Origin: Bittarella massiliensis (ex Durand et al. 2017) | Lineage (GTDB): Bacteria > Bacillota > Clostridia > Oscillospirales > Ruminococcaceae | Assembly (NCBI RefSeq): GCF_001486165.1 | Contig: NZ_LN908976.1 | Span: forward strand, 496,071-560,070 | Direction of reading: 5' to 3' | DNA: 64,000 bases | Shown here: positions 19,151 to 27,501 of the stretch, one piece after another | Layout of the letters: the number at the start of each line of letters is the position of its first letter | How positions within the stretch are numbered: position 1 is the stretch's first letter | The notes under the pieces: model-generated | The model's database searches: none | The model's input: the letters and a program-made list of their open reading frames with translations, nothing else | Told to the model about the DNA's origin: nothing | Made by a program: the position numbers and the translations under genes

Positions 19151-20100
19151 ATCAGCACCCCCAAAAAGGTCGCCAGCCCACCGGCAATCAGTCCCAGCAC
19201 CCAGGGGGCGGGGGTGAGCATGCTGGAGAAAAAGCCCGCTTTAACGGAACCGGCGATCCTGCCGCTGACCCCGTCCACCCAGACGACGCTGCCCTTTCCC
19301 CTGCCGGACAGGCGGCACTTCCAGATGGGATAGAGGACACAGTCGGCGCTGCAGCTGAGGAGGGAGGCCTTGTACTGCACCTTTTGCTCCTCTTTGCAGT
19401 GATTTTCCTGAAAGAGGGAGCTGTACAGCCGGTCTTTTGCCTCGCTGCCGGCGAGGAGGGCCGACCGCTTCAAATCAGAGGGGCAGCGCTCCACCTTGAC
19501 CGGGTCCCCCTCCTTTGCCCGGTCGAGGGGAAAGGGGGCAAACCGCTGCCAGAGCAGCCGTTCCTCCATCCCCTGCAGGTCGGCGAACTGTTTTCCCAAG
19601 AGGGTCAGTTCCCCCCGGTGGATCTCCGCGCTGAGGCCGGTGGAGGAAACGGCGGCAATCGCTCCGGTGGCGGTGGCGTCGGCGCACCAGACGGGGAACC
19701 AAACCTGCTCCAGGTGGGGGAGGAGGCCCTGTGGCCGGCGTGTCCAGAGGGGGGAGCCCTTGACCCGCTTACAGTAGTCGCAAACAGCCTGGGCCGCCTC
19801 CTCCTGGGGGATGGAACAGGGGACCTTTTTGCTCACCCGCAGGGGGTCGGTGGGGGGGAAGATGGTCACCTCTCTGTCCGCCCGCTGAAAGTCGGCCAGC
19901 CAGTCCTTGCGTGGGTCCACCGTCGGTTTGGGCGGCACAAAGGGCGCCGGCGGCCGCTTTTTGGCATCCTGGACGGGGGGCTCCGTCTCCTCCCAGTGCA
20001 AGACGGTGTCGCAAAAAGGGCAGGTGTATCCCCCGCCGCCCGGCATAGGGGTCAGCGGTGCCCCACAGCTGGGGCAATTGCGCTTTTTTAGCTCTCTCAC
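19144..20100 (-). CDS. zinc-ribbon membrane protein of the YdjG-like cluster
   Basis: 318 residues. The N-terminus has one zinc ribbon (CPSCGAPL...CPFCDTVLHW) and a Pro-rich linker. The middle contains VCDYCKRV and a domain with the WFPVWCADA pattern also seen in the larger YdjG-like protein of this cluster (APFWLFDCQ). One hydrophobic helix lies at the very end (WVLGLIAGGLATFLGVLIW). The GTG start has GAGGGGAGAGAG upstream. It probably presents a cytoplasmic zinc ribbon from the membrane and pairs with the TPM protein encoded next. I know no enzyme activity for this family. Confidence 0.7.
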   Translation of the reverse strand: MRELKKRNCPSCGAPLTPMPGGGGYTCPFCDTVLHWEETEPPVQDAKKRPPAPFVPPKPTVDPRKDWLADFQRADREVTIFPPTDPLRVSKKVPCSIPQEEAAQAVCDYCKRVKGSPLWTRRPQGLLPHLEQVWFPVWCADATATGAIAAVSSTGLSAEIHRGELTLLGKQFADLQGMEERLLWQRFAPFPLDRAKEGDPVKVERCPSDLKRSALLAGSEAKDRLYSSLFQENHCKEEQKVQYKASLLSCSADCVLYPIWKCRLSGRGKGSVVWVDGVSGRIAGSVKAGFFSSMLTPAPWVLGLIAGGLATFLGVLIW

Positions 20101-20134
20101 AATCTCTCTCCCCTCTCTGTCGGGTCAAGTGGAC

Positions 20135-21121
20135 TCATCTCTTCTCGGCCGGCTGGCGGTCGCTCTGCTGAAACGTCCATTCAAACGCCGCCGTGCAGAG
20201 GGGTCCTCCCCGCATCGTCATCTCACAGAGGCGGCTTTGTCGCCACCGCTCCTCCTCTGCCTGCGGCCCAAGGGGAGGATTGCCATCTACCCAGCCGGTA
20301 CAGCCATTGACCAGCAGTCGGTAGGGTTTCCCCTCCCACGCCCCTTCCAGACACCAATAGGGGGCGAGGTAGAGATGGGCCACCGCTTCGGTGATGGAGA
20401 GAACGATGCTGTGCCAAACGCCATTTTCAAAACGCCCCCCACCGAGCGGGCGGGGAAGGCATTTTTGCAGCTGCCATTTGGCCTGTTCCCGCCAGCGCTC
20501 ATCTCCGGGGAGGGCGGTGTCCCCCAAAATCTCCCACATTCCCTGCTCTTCCAAATCGCAGACAGCAGCTTGTTGCAGGTCACTGCGCAAAAAGACAGGG
20601 GAGGCCAGAGGGGAGTAGAGCAGCTCCTCGGCAGAGAAGAGACAGCTCTGGGCCACCCGGTACCCAGCGGTGGGGGGAAGGTGCGGTCTCTCCGCCCAAA
20701 TCCCCTCCATGGCGGCAATGCCCCGGCAGGCAATTCGCCACAGGGGCAGGCGCACCTCTCTCACCGCCTGGAGGGCAGAGAGAGAAAAGCAGGCTTTGAC
20801 CGCGCCCTTTGGGGCTGCCTGCCGGAGGATGGAGATGGCCTGTGAGCGGTCAAAGCGCATCGGCACAGCGCGCACCGCCGTATTGCCCGCGCGCAAAGGG
20901 ACATCCTTCCCCTGCGCGCAGGCGAGGATCTCCGCCCCTCGATAGGGCGCCTCGGCCCGGCTGTCGGAGGGCGGGTCCCCCTGCCGGTCAGCGGGCGGTG
21001 ACGGCGGTTTTTCCGCCCCATTTTCGCGGTAGGCCCCGCCGCAGAAGGGACAGTACCAGTCCGCCCCCCTGCGGCTGAGGGGTGCGCTGCAATTGGGACA
21101 CTTCATCTCCTCGATGGTCAT
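20135..21121 (-). CDS. zinc-ribbon protein of the YdjG-like cluster
   Basis: 328 residues starting with a zinc ribbon (MKCPNCSAPL...YCPFCGGAYRENG), then a Pro-rich linker and an alpha/beta region without clear enzyme motifs. VRLPLWRIACRG and LYLAPYWCLEG match the position and style of the domain in its neighbours, so I read it as a third YdjG-like paralogue. Unlike the other two it has no strong C-terminal membrane helix. It lies 18 bases after the TPM gene and 34 bases before the next zinc-ribbon gene, so it is in one operon with them. The function is not known. Confidence 0.68.
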   Translation of the reverse strand: MTIEEMKCPNCSAPLSRRGADWYCPFCGGAYRENGAEKPPSPPADRQGDPPSDSRAEAPYRGAEILACAQGKDVPLRAGNTAVRAVPMRFDRSQAISILRQAAPKGAVKACFSLSALQAVREVRLPLWRIACRGIAAMEGIWAERPHLPPTAGYRVAQSCLFSAEELLYSPLASPVFLRSDLQQAAVCDLEEQGMWEILGDTALPGDERWREQAKWQLQKCLPRPLGGGRFENGVWHSIVLSITEAVAHLYLAPYWCLEGAWEGKPYRLLVNGCTGWVDGNPPLGPQAEEERWRQSRLCEMTMRGGPLCTAAFEWTFQQSDRQPAEKR

Positions 21122-21139
21122 CCCCTCACTCCCCTTCCT

Positions 21140-21967
21140 TTAAAAGCTGCGGCCGCCGCCCCCGTGGGACACCCCGCTGGAGCCCGAGTGGGTGGAGGAG
21201 CCGCCGCCCCCGCCGCCGCTGCTAGAACTCTTGGGGATGGCGGTGCGGGAGGTGTGGGTGGTGACAAAGTTGTCCTCCTTGCGGGAGAGGCGCACCCCGT
21301 TGGTGCCGGTATAGGCCCGGGCCAGTTGGGCGGGGTTGGGCAGCTTGTTGTGGCTGCCCGCCAAACAGCCCGCCACGATCCCCCCCACCAGGAGGGAGCC
21401 GCCCAGGGCGATGGCGGTGTAGAGGACCGGGTGGCCGAGGAAGGGCCCCTCTCCCCCGTCGTACTTGATGTAGCGGGAGGCCCGGTCGAGAAAGGCCTGG
21501 GCGGCGCCGTAGTAGTCGCCCTTTTCCATGTGGGGCATGACCTCATCGTCGAGAAGGGTGTCGATGTGGTCGTCGGTAAAGAGCTCGATGGCCTTCCCGG
21601 TGGTGGTGATCCAGACCTTGCGGTTGTCCATGTCGATGAGCAACAGCAGGCCGTCGTTTTTCTCCCCGCAGCCGATGCCGTTGTAGTCGTAGAAGTCGTC
21701 GGCATAGGACATGGCCGACTTGCCCCCGGCGTCGTCGGTGGTGACCACGGCGATGTCCATGTGGTAGGTGGTGGCGGTCTCGGTGGCCTTTTTGGTGAGG
21801 GTGTCCCGCTCCTGCTGGGTGAAGAGGCCCGCCTGGTCAAACACCTTGGTCAGGCTGCCGGTAGCGGTGCCCGCCAGGGCGCAGAGGGGGGCGGCGCACA
21901 GCAGGAGGGCGGCCAACGCCAGGGCGGCCCACCCCTTTTTTCGGGTCCCGTTTGTATGTTTGCTCAC
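21140..21967 (-). CDS. TPM-domain membrane protein (YdjH/YgcG family)
   Basis: 275 residues: a signal peptide (AALALAALLLCAAPLCALAG), a TPM domain (~40-165) with VFDQAGLFTQQERDTL, MDIAVVTTDD and GLLLLIDMDNRKVWITTTG, a membrane helix (~185-205) and a Ser/Gly-rich tail with HGGGGRSF, the classic YgcG ending. The GTG start overlaps the stop of the upstream zinc-ribbon gene as GTGA, so translation is coupled. In Bacillus the corresponding proteins (YdjG, YdjH, YdjI) form a membrane-associated complex that recruits PspA under envelope stress; that role is inferred here. Confidence 0.85.
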   Translation of the reverse strand: MSKHTNGTRKKGWAALALAALLLCAAPLCALAGTATGSLTKVFDQAGLFTQQERDTLTKKATETATTYHMDIAVVTTDDAGGKSAMSYADDFYDYNGIGCGEKNDGLLLLIDMDNRKVWITTTGKAIELFTDDHIDTLLDDEVMPHMEKGDYYGAAQAFLDRASRYIKYDGGEGPFLGHPVLYTAIALGGSLLVGGIVAGCLAGSHNKLPNPAQLARAYTGTNGVRLSRKEDNFVTTHTSRTAIPKSSSSGGGGGGSSTHSGSSGVSHGGGGRSF

Positions 21968-23055
21968 TTGATCAGCCCTCCGATCAACATCGACACGGCA
22001 AAGAGGATGCCGCTCACCCCGCCGAACCAGGCGGCCAGCCGCCCTTTGCTCATGGGCAGGCGGCCCACCATCTTGCCGGTCTGGCCGTTCATGGCCAGGT
22101 GGTAGGTCTCCCCCTTGTATTTGGTGTTGAGGAGCCAGACCGGCAGCATGGCGTAGTCGGCCCGCTCGCTGCGCATCGACACCGAGCAGTTGCCCGGGCT
22201 GACGTTGGTGTAGCCGGCCACCGTGTCCCGCAGCAGCATCCGGCTGGTGCTCTCGATGCGCTGGTGGACCCGGGCGGCCAGGTCGCGGGCGCTCTCATCG
22301 TAGCGCTCGGCCAGGTAGCCTGAGAGGTAGGCCATGGAAAAGGGCTTGATCTGGCCGAAATTGAAGGGTTCCAGCGCCTGCATCATGCTGTCGTCCAGCC
22401 CCTTGGAGCCGTCGGCCGGCAGGTGGCTGAAGGAGATCTCCCCCGCCCGCTCGATCTGGTAGACGTCGGTCTTGGTGTAGCGGTAGCTGGAGTCGCTCCA
22501 GCTGGTGATCCGCTCGGCCCGGGCCGAGAGGGAGGCGTCCACCTGGCAGTCAAAGAGCCAGAAGGGGGCGTAGAGGCCGCTGAGCTTTTCGATGTGGTGG
22601 GTGGCGGTGAAGTCCCGGGGCAGCAGCGGCTTTTTCTTGCAAAGCCCCTCCAGCGCCTGAAGGGCGTGCTCCTTTTTGAGCACAAAGGGGAGCACGTAGG
22701 CCGGGCGAAACGCCCCCTCCAACCGGCCGGCGATGACGGCGGGGTTGTGGCAGAAGACGCAGAAGGTGGCGGTGGTGTTCCGGTCGGTGAGGATCTGGGC
22801 GCCGCAGCTGGGGCAGGTGTAGACGGTGACCTCTTCGGCGTGGTCCTCCCCCGCCCCCTCGCACTGCTCCAGGGGGTCGTCGACCTGGGCGGCCTGCTGC
22901 TGCCGCAGGATCTCCTCCATCTCCTCGGCGGTGAAGGAGCCGTTACAGAAGGCGCAGTCCCACTTTTGGCTGTCGCTGTTAAACGAGAGGGCGGCGCCGC
23001 AGCGGGGACAGTCGTAGGTGAGGGTGGTCTGGGTCTCTGGCATGGCGTGTCTCAT
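21964..23055 (-). CDS. TFIIB-type zinc-ribbon membrane protein (YdjG-like)
   Basis: 363 residues with two zinc ribbons near the N-terminus (CPRCGAAL...CAFCNGSF at ~15-40 and CPSCGAQI...CVFCHNPA at ~80-110), a middle domain with LSGLYAPFWLFDCQVDAS and VWLLNTKYKGETYHLAMNGQTGK, and one C-terminal helix (GVSGILFAVSMLIGGLIK). The mid-domain motif is typical of proteins annotated as TFIIB-type zinc-ribbon-containing. ATG 23055 is favoured because GGAG lies six bases upstream; an ATG at 23082 has no ribosome binding site and one at 23043 is also possible. It sits between the SPFH gene and the TPM gene, as in ydjIGH-like loci. Confidence 0.85.
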   Translation of the reverse strand: MRHAMPETQTTLTYDCPRCGAALSFNSDSQKWDCAFCNGSFTAEEMEEILRQQQAAQVDDPLEQCEGAGEDHAEEVTVYTCPSCGAQILTDRNTTATFCVFCHNPAVIAGRLEGAFRPAYVLPFVLKKEHALQALEGLCKKKPLLPRDFTATHHIEKLSGLYAPFWLFDCQVDASLSARAERITSWSDSSYRYTKTDVYQIERAGEISFSHLPADGSKGLDDSMMQALEPFNFGQIKPFSMAYLSGYLAERYDESARDLAARVHQRIESTSRMLLRDTVAGYTNVSPGNCSVSMRSERADYAMLPVWLLNTKYKGETYHLAMNGQTGKMVGRLPMSKGRLAAWFGGVSGILFAVSMLIGGLIK

Positions 23056-23087
23056 CCCTTTCTCCATTTGGGTGGTGGCCACAGGGC

Positions 23088-23170
23088 CGGGCCCCTGCAG
23101 AGCGAGGCGCGTCCGCAGGGGCCCAATATCCCCCTCCCCCCTCTGCCAAGGCGGCAGGGGGGAAAATCAG
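23088..23170 (-). other. intercistronic hairpins between SPFH and zinc-ribbon genes
   Basis: The 122-base gap holds two GC-rich inverted repeats (CCCTGC...GCAGGG near 23092-23120 and CCCCCTCTGCC...GGCAGGGGG near 23130-23160). No clear T tract follows. They may attenuate transcription or protect the SPFH part of the mRNA. Confidence 0.35.
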
Positions 23171-23177
23171 GGGGCAA

Positions 23178-24485
23178 TTACTTGAGTTTTTCGCCGCAGG
23201 ACGGGCAGAAGTTGGCGCCGGGCTCCACCTCTTTGCCGCACTTGGGGCAGACGGAGGGGGCGGCCGGGCGGGGCTTGCCGCAGTTTGAGCAGAAGTTGCC
23301 GCCGTTTTCCTGGCCGCACTCGCAGGTCCAGGTCTCCGCCGGGGCGGGCTGGGGCTTGCCGCAGTTTTGGCAGAACTTGCCGGTGTTTTGCTGCCCGCAT
23401 TCGCAGGTCCAGGCGCCGGCAGCCGCTGCGGCCGCGGCCTGGGCCGCCGCCTCTTCCTTGGCAGCCTGCTTTTCGGCCGCCTGCTGCTGCATCTGGTTTT
23501 GGTTGGTGGCGCTGAAGGCGCCCATGGGCCCGCCCGAGGCCTGCATGCCGATGCCCATCCCCATAAAGGCCTGGGCGGCCCCGGCCGAGTTGGAGCCGGC
23601 GGCCTTGATGCCCTCGGCCACCGAGCCCTGGACGTAGCCCTCGCGGACGGTGGCGTCCGAGAGCATGGCGCCCTTGTTGCGCAGGTTGATGAGGTTCTTG
23701 GAGTCCTCGTCGTAGGAGATGCTGTTGATCCCCACCGACTCGATCACCATGCCGCGGCGGTCGTTCCAGTCGTCGTCGAGGACGGTGGACATGTACTGGG
23801 CCAGCTTCTGGCTCTGGGAGGCGACGTAGGAGATGCGCTCATGGTCGGCCGACATCTGGTTGATGGCCGCCTGGAAGGCGGTGAGGAACTCGGACAGGTA
23901 GAGCTTGTGGATGTCCTCCACATTGACGTGCTGGGCGTCGCGGGGGATGGCCTCGCGGTAGAACTTGATGGGGTCGGTGATGCGGATGGAGAAGTAGCCG
24001 TGGGCCCGCAGATAGAGCTCGGCGTTGTAGAACTCGTCAAAGTAGTTGACCGGGTTGACGGTGCCAAAGGCGATGTTCTTGATCTCCTGCATGTTGATGA
24101 AGTAGATCTTCTGCTGCAGGGGGGTGGAGCCGGAGAACTTGAAGCGCTCCCAGGTCTCCTTGACCGCGTCGCCCAGCTGGCCGTTGAAGACCGACGGGGC
24201 CGTGGAGTTGTCGACGGTGTAGTAGCCCGGCTCGGCGGTGTAGCTGACGATCTTGCCGCCGTCGACGAGGAGCATGCACTGGTTTTCGTTGACGATGATC
24301 TTCGAGCCGTTGGAGACCACCTGGGCGGTGCCCTTGTAGTTGCTGTCCCGCCGGTCGCCCCGGCGGAGTTTGACGCCGGGGGCCATGACCGTGGTGTCGC
24401 CCATGTCGCCCGCCTCAAACGCCTCCAGCCACTGGTCCGCCAGGGCGCCGCCGATGGCGCCGGTTGCCGCTTTGATAAGACCCAT
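23178..24485 (-). CDS. SPFH-domain protein with C-terminal zinc ribbons (YdjI-like)
   Basis: 435 residues. The first ~300 form an SPFH/virion-core-type domain as in Bacillus YdjI: QVVSNGSKIIVNENQCML at the start, then GYFSIRITDPIKFYREAIPRD and the conserved QSQKLAQYMSTVLDDDW. A Gln/Ala-rich stretch (~330-360) leads to a tail with three zinc-ribbon units (CECGQQNTGKFCQNCG, CECGQENGGNFCSNCG, CPKCGKEV...CPSCGEKLK). There is no signal peptide; it probably assembles on the inner face of the membrane. ATG 24485 is preferred (GGAGG eight bases upstream) over ATG 24491. It follows directly on the tail of another reading frame cut by the adapter artefact. Confidence 0.88.
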   Translation of the reverse strand: MGLIKAATGAIGGALADQWLEAFEAGDMGDTTVMAPGVKLRRGDRRDSNYKGTAQVVSNGSKIIVNENQCMLLVDGGKIVSYTAEPGYYTVDNSTAPSVFNGQLGDAVKETWERFKFSGSTPLQQKIYFINMQEIKNIAFGTVNPVNYFDEFYNAELYLRAHGYFSIRITDPIKFYREAIPRDAQHVNVEDIHKLYLSEFLTAFQAAINQMSADHERISYVASQSQKLAQYMSTVLDDDWNDRRGMVIESVGINSISYDEDSKNLINLRNKGAMLSDATVREGYVQGSVAEGIKAAGSNSAGAAQAFMGMGIGMQASGGPMGAFSATNQNQMQQQAAEKQAAKEEAAAQAAAAAAAGAWTCECGQQNTGKFCQNCGKPQPAPAETWTCECGQENGGNFCSNCGKPRPAAPSVCPKCGKEVEPGANFCPSCGEKLK

Positions 24486-24487
24486 AT

Positions 24488-24591
24488 TCATTCCCTCCGC
24501 TTATTTTCCCGGCGGCCCGCCTGCGGCGGGACGCCTGATTTGTAGGTAAACTGATACATCCAGTCGCCCCGGCGGACGGCCACGGCTCGGC
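24488..24591 (-). pseudogene. C-terminal fragment of an unidentified gene cut by adapter sequence
   Basis: An open frame enters from the artefactual join at 24592 and runs 34 codons to a TGA at 24490-24488, two bases before the SPFH start. The visible tail (AVAVRRGDWMYQFTYKSG, then PPQAGRRENKRRE) is short, but it has a natural protein composition and perfect operon spacing. Nothing identifies its family. The lack of a recognisable promoter here also fits a truncated upstream gene. Confidence 0.4.
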
Positions 24592-24629
24592 CTGCCTCTT
24601 ATCCCCATCTAGATGTGTATAAGAGCCAG
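24592..24629. other. assembly artefact: back-to-back Tn5/Nextera mosaic ends
   Basis: Bases 24611-24629 match the 19-bp mosaic end AGATGTGTATAAGAGACAG at 18 of 19 positions. Bases 24592-24610 match its reverse complement at 16 of 19. Head-to-head mosaic ends with no transposon between them are the footprint of chimeric tagmentation library molecules, not of a natural element. The sequences left and right of it need not be neighbours in the genome. Confidence 0.92.
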
Positions 24630-25017
24630 GGCCGAGATCGCCTCCCGTCTAGCGGTCCGCTACGGCGGTTTTCATGTGGCCTGGGAGATCGGCCGGCGGC
24701 ACGCCGGCGACTGGCGGGCGGGGATGGCGGAGATCCGCGATCTCATCGGCAACGGGTTGGCCACGGTGGAGGCGGTGCCCGCCGCCTTCGGCCTGCTGGC
24801 GGCCGCCCAGGGCCGGGTGATGGAGACGGTCTACGGCGGGGTGAACATCGGCGGGGACACCGACACCATCGCCACCATCGCCGGGGCCATGGCGGGCGCC
24901 TTTGCCGGGGCCGGGGAGATCCCCCCGGCGCACATCGACCTCATCGAGAGACAAAACCAATTCGACCTGTGGGGACTGGCCCAAAAAGTCGCCCGCTGCC
25001 TGGCCGGGGAGCGGTGA
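24630..25017 (+). pseudogene. ADP-ribosylglycohydrolase family protein, C-terminal fragment
   Basis: The reading frame emerges from the adapter sequence and gives the last ~129 residues of an ADP-ribosylglycohydrolase-fold (DraG/YegU-like) protein. The metal-binding motif GVNIGGDTDTIATIAGAMAG and the preceding ATVEAVPAAFGLLAA helix are intact. Roughly the first 200 residues, including the N-terminal Asp metal ligands, are missing because of the join and not because of an evident natural mutation. It is followed by a PfkB kinase gene with a 44-base gap, the same order as the second pair downstream. Confidence 0.85.
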
Positions 25018-25061
25018 GCGCCCGGCCCATCACAACGGATAACGGAAAGGGGAACCAAACC

Positions 25062-26012
25062 ATGAACGAGGCAATCGTCAATCCCGAGCGCTATGTGGTC
25101 GCCGTGGGGGACGGCGGCGTGGACCACTACTACGCCCTCTCCCGCTGGCCCGACCTGGGGGAGCAGATCCTCTGCCGGCCCATGGGGGACTATGTGGGGG
25201 GGATGATCTCCAACGCCAGCTCCACCCTGGCCGGATACGGCCGCCACACCTACCTCATCGGCACCACCACCCACTCGCCCGAGGGGGATTTCATCCTCAA
25301 GACCCTGGGGGAGGCGGGGGTGGACCTGAGCCACCACAACTACGACGACGACTACACCATTGTGGTCTGCAACATCTACCTGACTGACAGCGGGGAGCGG
25401 ACCATCTTCGTGGGGCTGGACGAGGGCTGCACCTTCCGCTTCACCCCCGAGCAGCAGAAGCTGCTCAACGGGGCGGCCTTTATCTACACCACCATGAACA
25501 AGATCGAGCTCTACGAAAACGGCTACGAGGCCATTGCCGAGGCCCGCGAACACGGGGCTCTGGTGACCTATGACCTGGAGAGCTATGAGGACGACGAGCG
25601 CCACCAGAAATACCTGGGGCTCTGCGACATCATCTTCGTCAACGACCACGACTTTGCCCACATGGCCCACGGCAAGGAGGAGGCGGTCTACTGCAAGACC
25701 CTGCTGGAAAACGGGGCCAAGATGGTGGTCATCACCAAGGGGGGCGAGGGCTGCTCGGTCTACTCCAAGGAGATGATCGTCAACCAGCCCGCCTGCCCGG
25801 TCAAGCCGGTGGACACCACCGGCGCCGGGGACACCTTCAACTCCTCCTTTGTCTACGGGCTGACCCAGGGCTGGTGCCTGCCCAAGGTGACCGCCTTCGC
25901 CACCGCGGCCGCCGCCCGCTGCGTCACCATGGTGGGCAGCCGCAGCGGCATCGCCACCCTGGAGGAGGTGGAGGCCTTTGTCAAGGAGCACCCGCTGCCG
26001 CCCCAGCGGTGA
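25062..26012 (+). CDS. PfkB-family carbohydrate/nucleoside kinase
   Basis: 316 residues of the ribokinase/PfkB fold. The N-terminal strand GDGGVDHYYALSRWPDLGEQ and GGMISNASSTLAGYG (signature 1 region) bind the sugar. The C-terminal signature DTTGAGDTFNSSF near residues 250-262 carries the catalytic Asp and anion hole. The ATG has AAAGGGGAA upstream; longer frames upstream overlap the hydrolase fragment and are rejected. Together with the preceding ADP-ribosylglycohydrolase it resembles the E. coli yegU-yegV pair, so the substrate may be a nucleoside or the sugar released from an N- or O-ribosyl compound; this is inference. Confidence 0.9.
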   Translation: MNEAIVNPERYVVAVGDGGVDHYYALSRWPDLGEQILCRPMGDYVGGMISNASSTLAGYGRHTYLIGTTTHSPEGDFILKTLGEAGVDLSHHNYDDDYTIVVCNIYLTDSGERTIFVGLDEGCTFRFTPEQQKLLNGAAFIYTTMNKIELYENGYEAIAEAREHGALVTYDLESYEDDERHQKYLGLCDIIFVNDHDFAHMAHGKEEAVYCKTLLENGAKMVVITKGGEGCSVYSKEMIVNQPACPVKPVDTTGAGDTFNSSFVYGLTQGWCLPKVTAFATAAAARCVTMVGSRSGIATLEEVEAFVKEHPLPPQR

Positions 26013-26040
26013 CGGCCGCGCCGCGGCAAGGGGGATAGAG

Positions 26041-26706
26041 GTGACAAACCGGGCGAGGCGGGGGGCCGCCCTCCTCCTGGCGGCGGCCCTTCTCCTGGGC
26101 GGCTGCTCCGCCAAAAGGGAGGCGGGGACGGCCGCCTGCCCGACCGCCCCCGGGGCGGTGGCGGAAATCGAGAGGGAGGGGCCCCCCGACGGAGGGGGGA
26201 CCGCCCCGGAAGAGCCCACCGCCCCAGAGGGGGAGAGCGCCGCTGCGGGCCCGAGCGCCCCGGCGCAGACCGGCGGCGCGGCGGAGAAGGACCCGCAGGG
26301 GACCAACTCCCCCTCCCAAGGGCAAAAGGCCCCCTCCCAGGGGGGGAGTTCCGCCGGCCAGTCGACACCCGCGCCCCAGCCGGAGCCGGGACCCACCCCC
26401 GCCCCGGAGCCTGCGCCCGAGCCCGAGCCGGTCAAGTCCTACGACATCGACTACTTTGTGGCCTACGCCAAGGAGTACGGCCAGCGCATCGGGCTGGAGC
26501 TGGACCCGGACGGGAATCCGGACAACCGCTCCTGGGACACCCCCATCACCGCCACCTTCCCCATCACCGAGCAGTGGAAGGTGGACTACAAGAAGCAGGA
26601 CATCGAGGGGTACTGCCAGCACATCAAGCGGGAGGGAAACACCTCCTACTGGGTCTACGCCCAGAAGCTGACGGGCGGGCGGTACCGGCTCTACATCGGA
26701 TATTGA
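26041..26706 (+). CDS. lipoprotein with Pro-rich linker, function unknown
   Basis: 221 residues starting at GTG with AAGGGGGAT upstream. A short basic N-terminus, a hydrophobic stretch and the lipobox LLLGGC predict processing by signal peptidase II at about Cys22. About 110 residues of Pro/Ala/Gly/Glu-rich, low-complexity linker (with PAPEPAPEPEPV) lead to an ~80-residue globular domain (YDIDYFVAYAKEYGQRIG...YWVYAQKLTGGRYRLYIGY) that I do not recognise. It sits between the two hydrolase/kinase pairs, 28 bases after the first kinase, so it may be part of the same operon. Confidence 0.8.
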   Translation: MTNRARRGAALLLAAALLLGGCSAKREAGTAACPTAPGAVAEIEREGPPDGGGTAPEEPTAPEGESAAAGPSAPAQTGGAAEKDPQGTNSPSQGQKAPSQGGSSAGQSTPAPQPEPGPTPAPEPAPEPEPVKSYDIDYFVAYAKEYGQRIGLELDPDGNPDNRSWDTPITATFPITEQWKVDYKKQDIEGYCQHIKREGNTSYWVYAQKLTGGRYRLYIGY

Positions 26707-26759
26707 CCCCCTGCCCCACCGAGCGGGGAGGGGAACCAAAAGCGAGGAGGACATTACAG

Positions 26760-27463
26760 ATGACCCTGAACGAACGCATTTTGGGCGGCCTGGTATTGGC
26801 CGCCGCCGGAGACGCCATCGGCGCCGCCACCGAGACCCGCTCCACGGCGCTGATCGAGGAGCGCTTTGGCGGCCCGGTGCGGGACTTTATCGACGCGCCC
26901 GAGGACACCTTTGCCCGCGGGGCCAAGGCCGGCACCGTCACCGACGACTTCTCCCTGGCCTGGTGCACCGCCATGGCCATTGCCGAGCGCGGAGGGGTCA
27001 TCGACGAGGCCTGCGCCAAGGACGCCCTGGTGCGCTGGCACGGCCTGGGGGACTACTTCGAGCGGTACGCCGGCCCCACCACCCGCGCCGCGGTGATGGC
27101 CATGCTGGGCACCCCCATGGAGGCCCCCCTCTCCTTTCTGGCCTGCGACAACTCCAAGGCCTCCAACGGCGGAGCCATGAAGATCGAGGCGGTGGGCTAT
27201 GTCAACCCCGGCGACTGGGACCGGGCGGTGGAGGACGCCATCACCATCTGCCTGCCGACCCACCCCTACGACATCGCCCTCTCGGGGGCCTGCGCGGTGG
27301 CGGCGGCCTGCGCCGAGGCGGTGCGGGAGGGGGCCGACCTCTTCTCCATTGTCAAGGCGGGGGCCTACGGGGCCCAAAAGGGGTATGAGAAGGGCGGCCG
27401 GGTGGGCGCCCGGCTGGCCGGGCCCTCGGTGGAGCGGCGCATCTGGATCGCCGCCGCCCCCAC
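26760..27463 (+). pseudogene. ADP-ribosylglycohydrolase family protein, N-terminal fragment
   Basis: About 234 residues of a second ADP-ribosylglycohydrolase. ILGGLVLAAAGDAIGAATE is the classic N-terminal motif, and VTDDFSLAW corresponds to the TDDT metal site, with Phe replacing the usual Thr. The ATG has GAGGAGG nine bases upstream. The frame runs into the artefact at 27464; the matching C-terminal piece starts at 27502. By comparison with the fragment at 24630-25017, roughly 55-60 residues are missing between the pieces. In the cell the gene is probably intact. Confidence 0.88.
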
Positions 27464-27501
27464 CTCTTCCTTATACCCATCTAGATGTGTATAAGCGACA
27501 G
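27464..27501. other. assembly artefact: second pair of Nextera mosaic ends
   Basis: Bases 27483-27501 match AGATGTGTATAAGAGACAG at 18 of 19 positions. Bases 27464-27482 match the reverse complement at 15 of 19. As at 24592-24629, the two ends are back to back. Here the same gene family is recognisable on both sides, so the join probably removed only a short piece. Confidence 0.92.

Noticed and set aside
24592-27501. A natural Tn5-like transposon between the two mosaic-end pairs
   Set aside because: Each site has two abutting outward ends rather than one inward end, and there is no transposase. The interior carries ordinary host metabolic genes in synteny with the flank.
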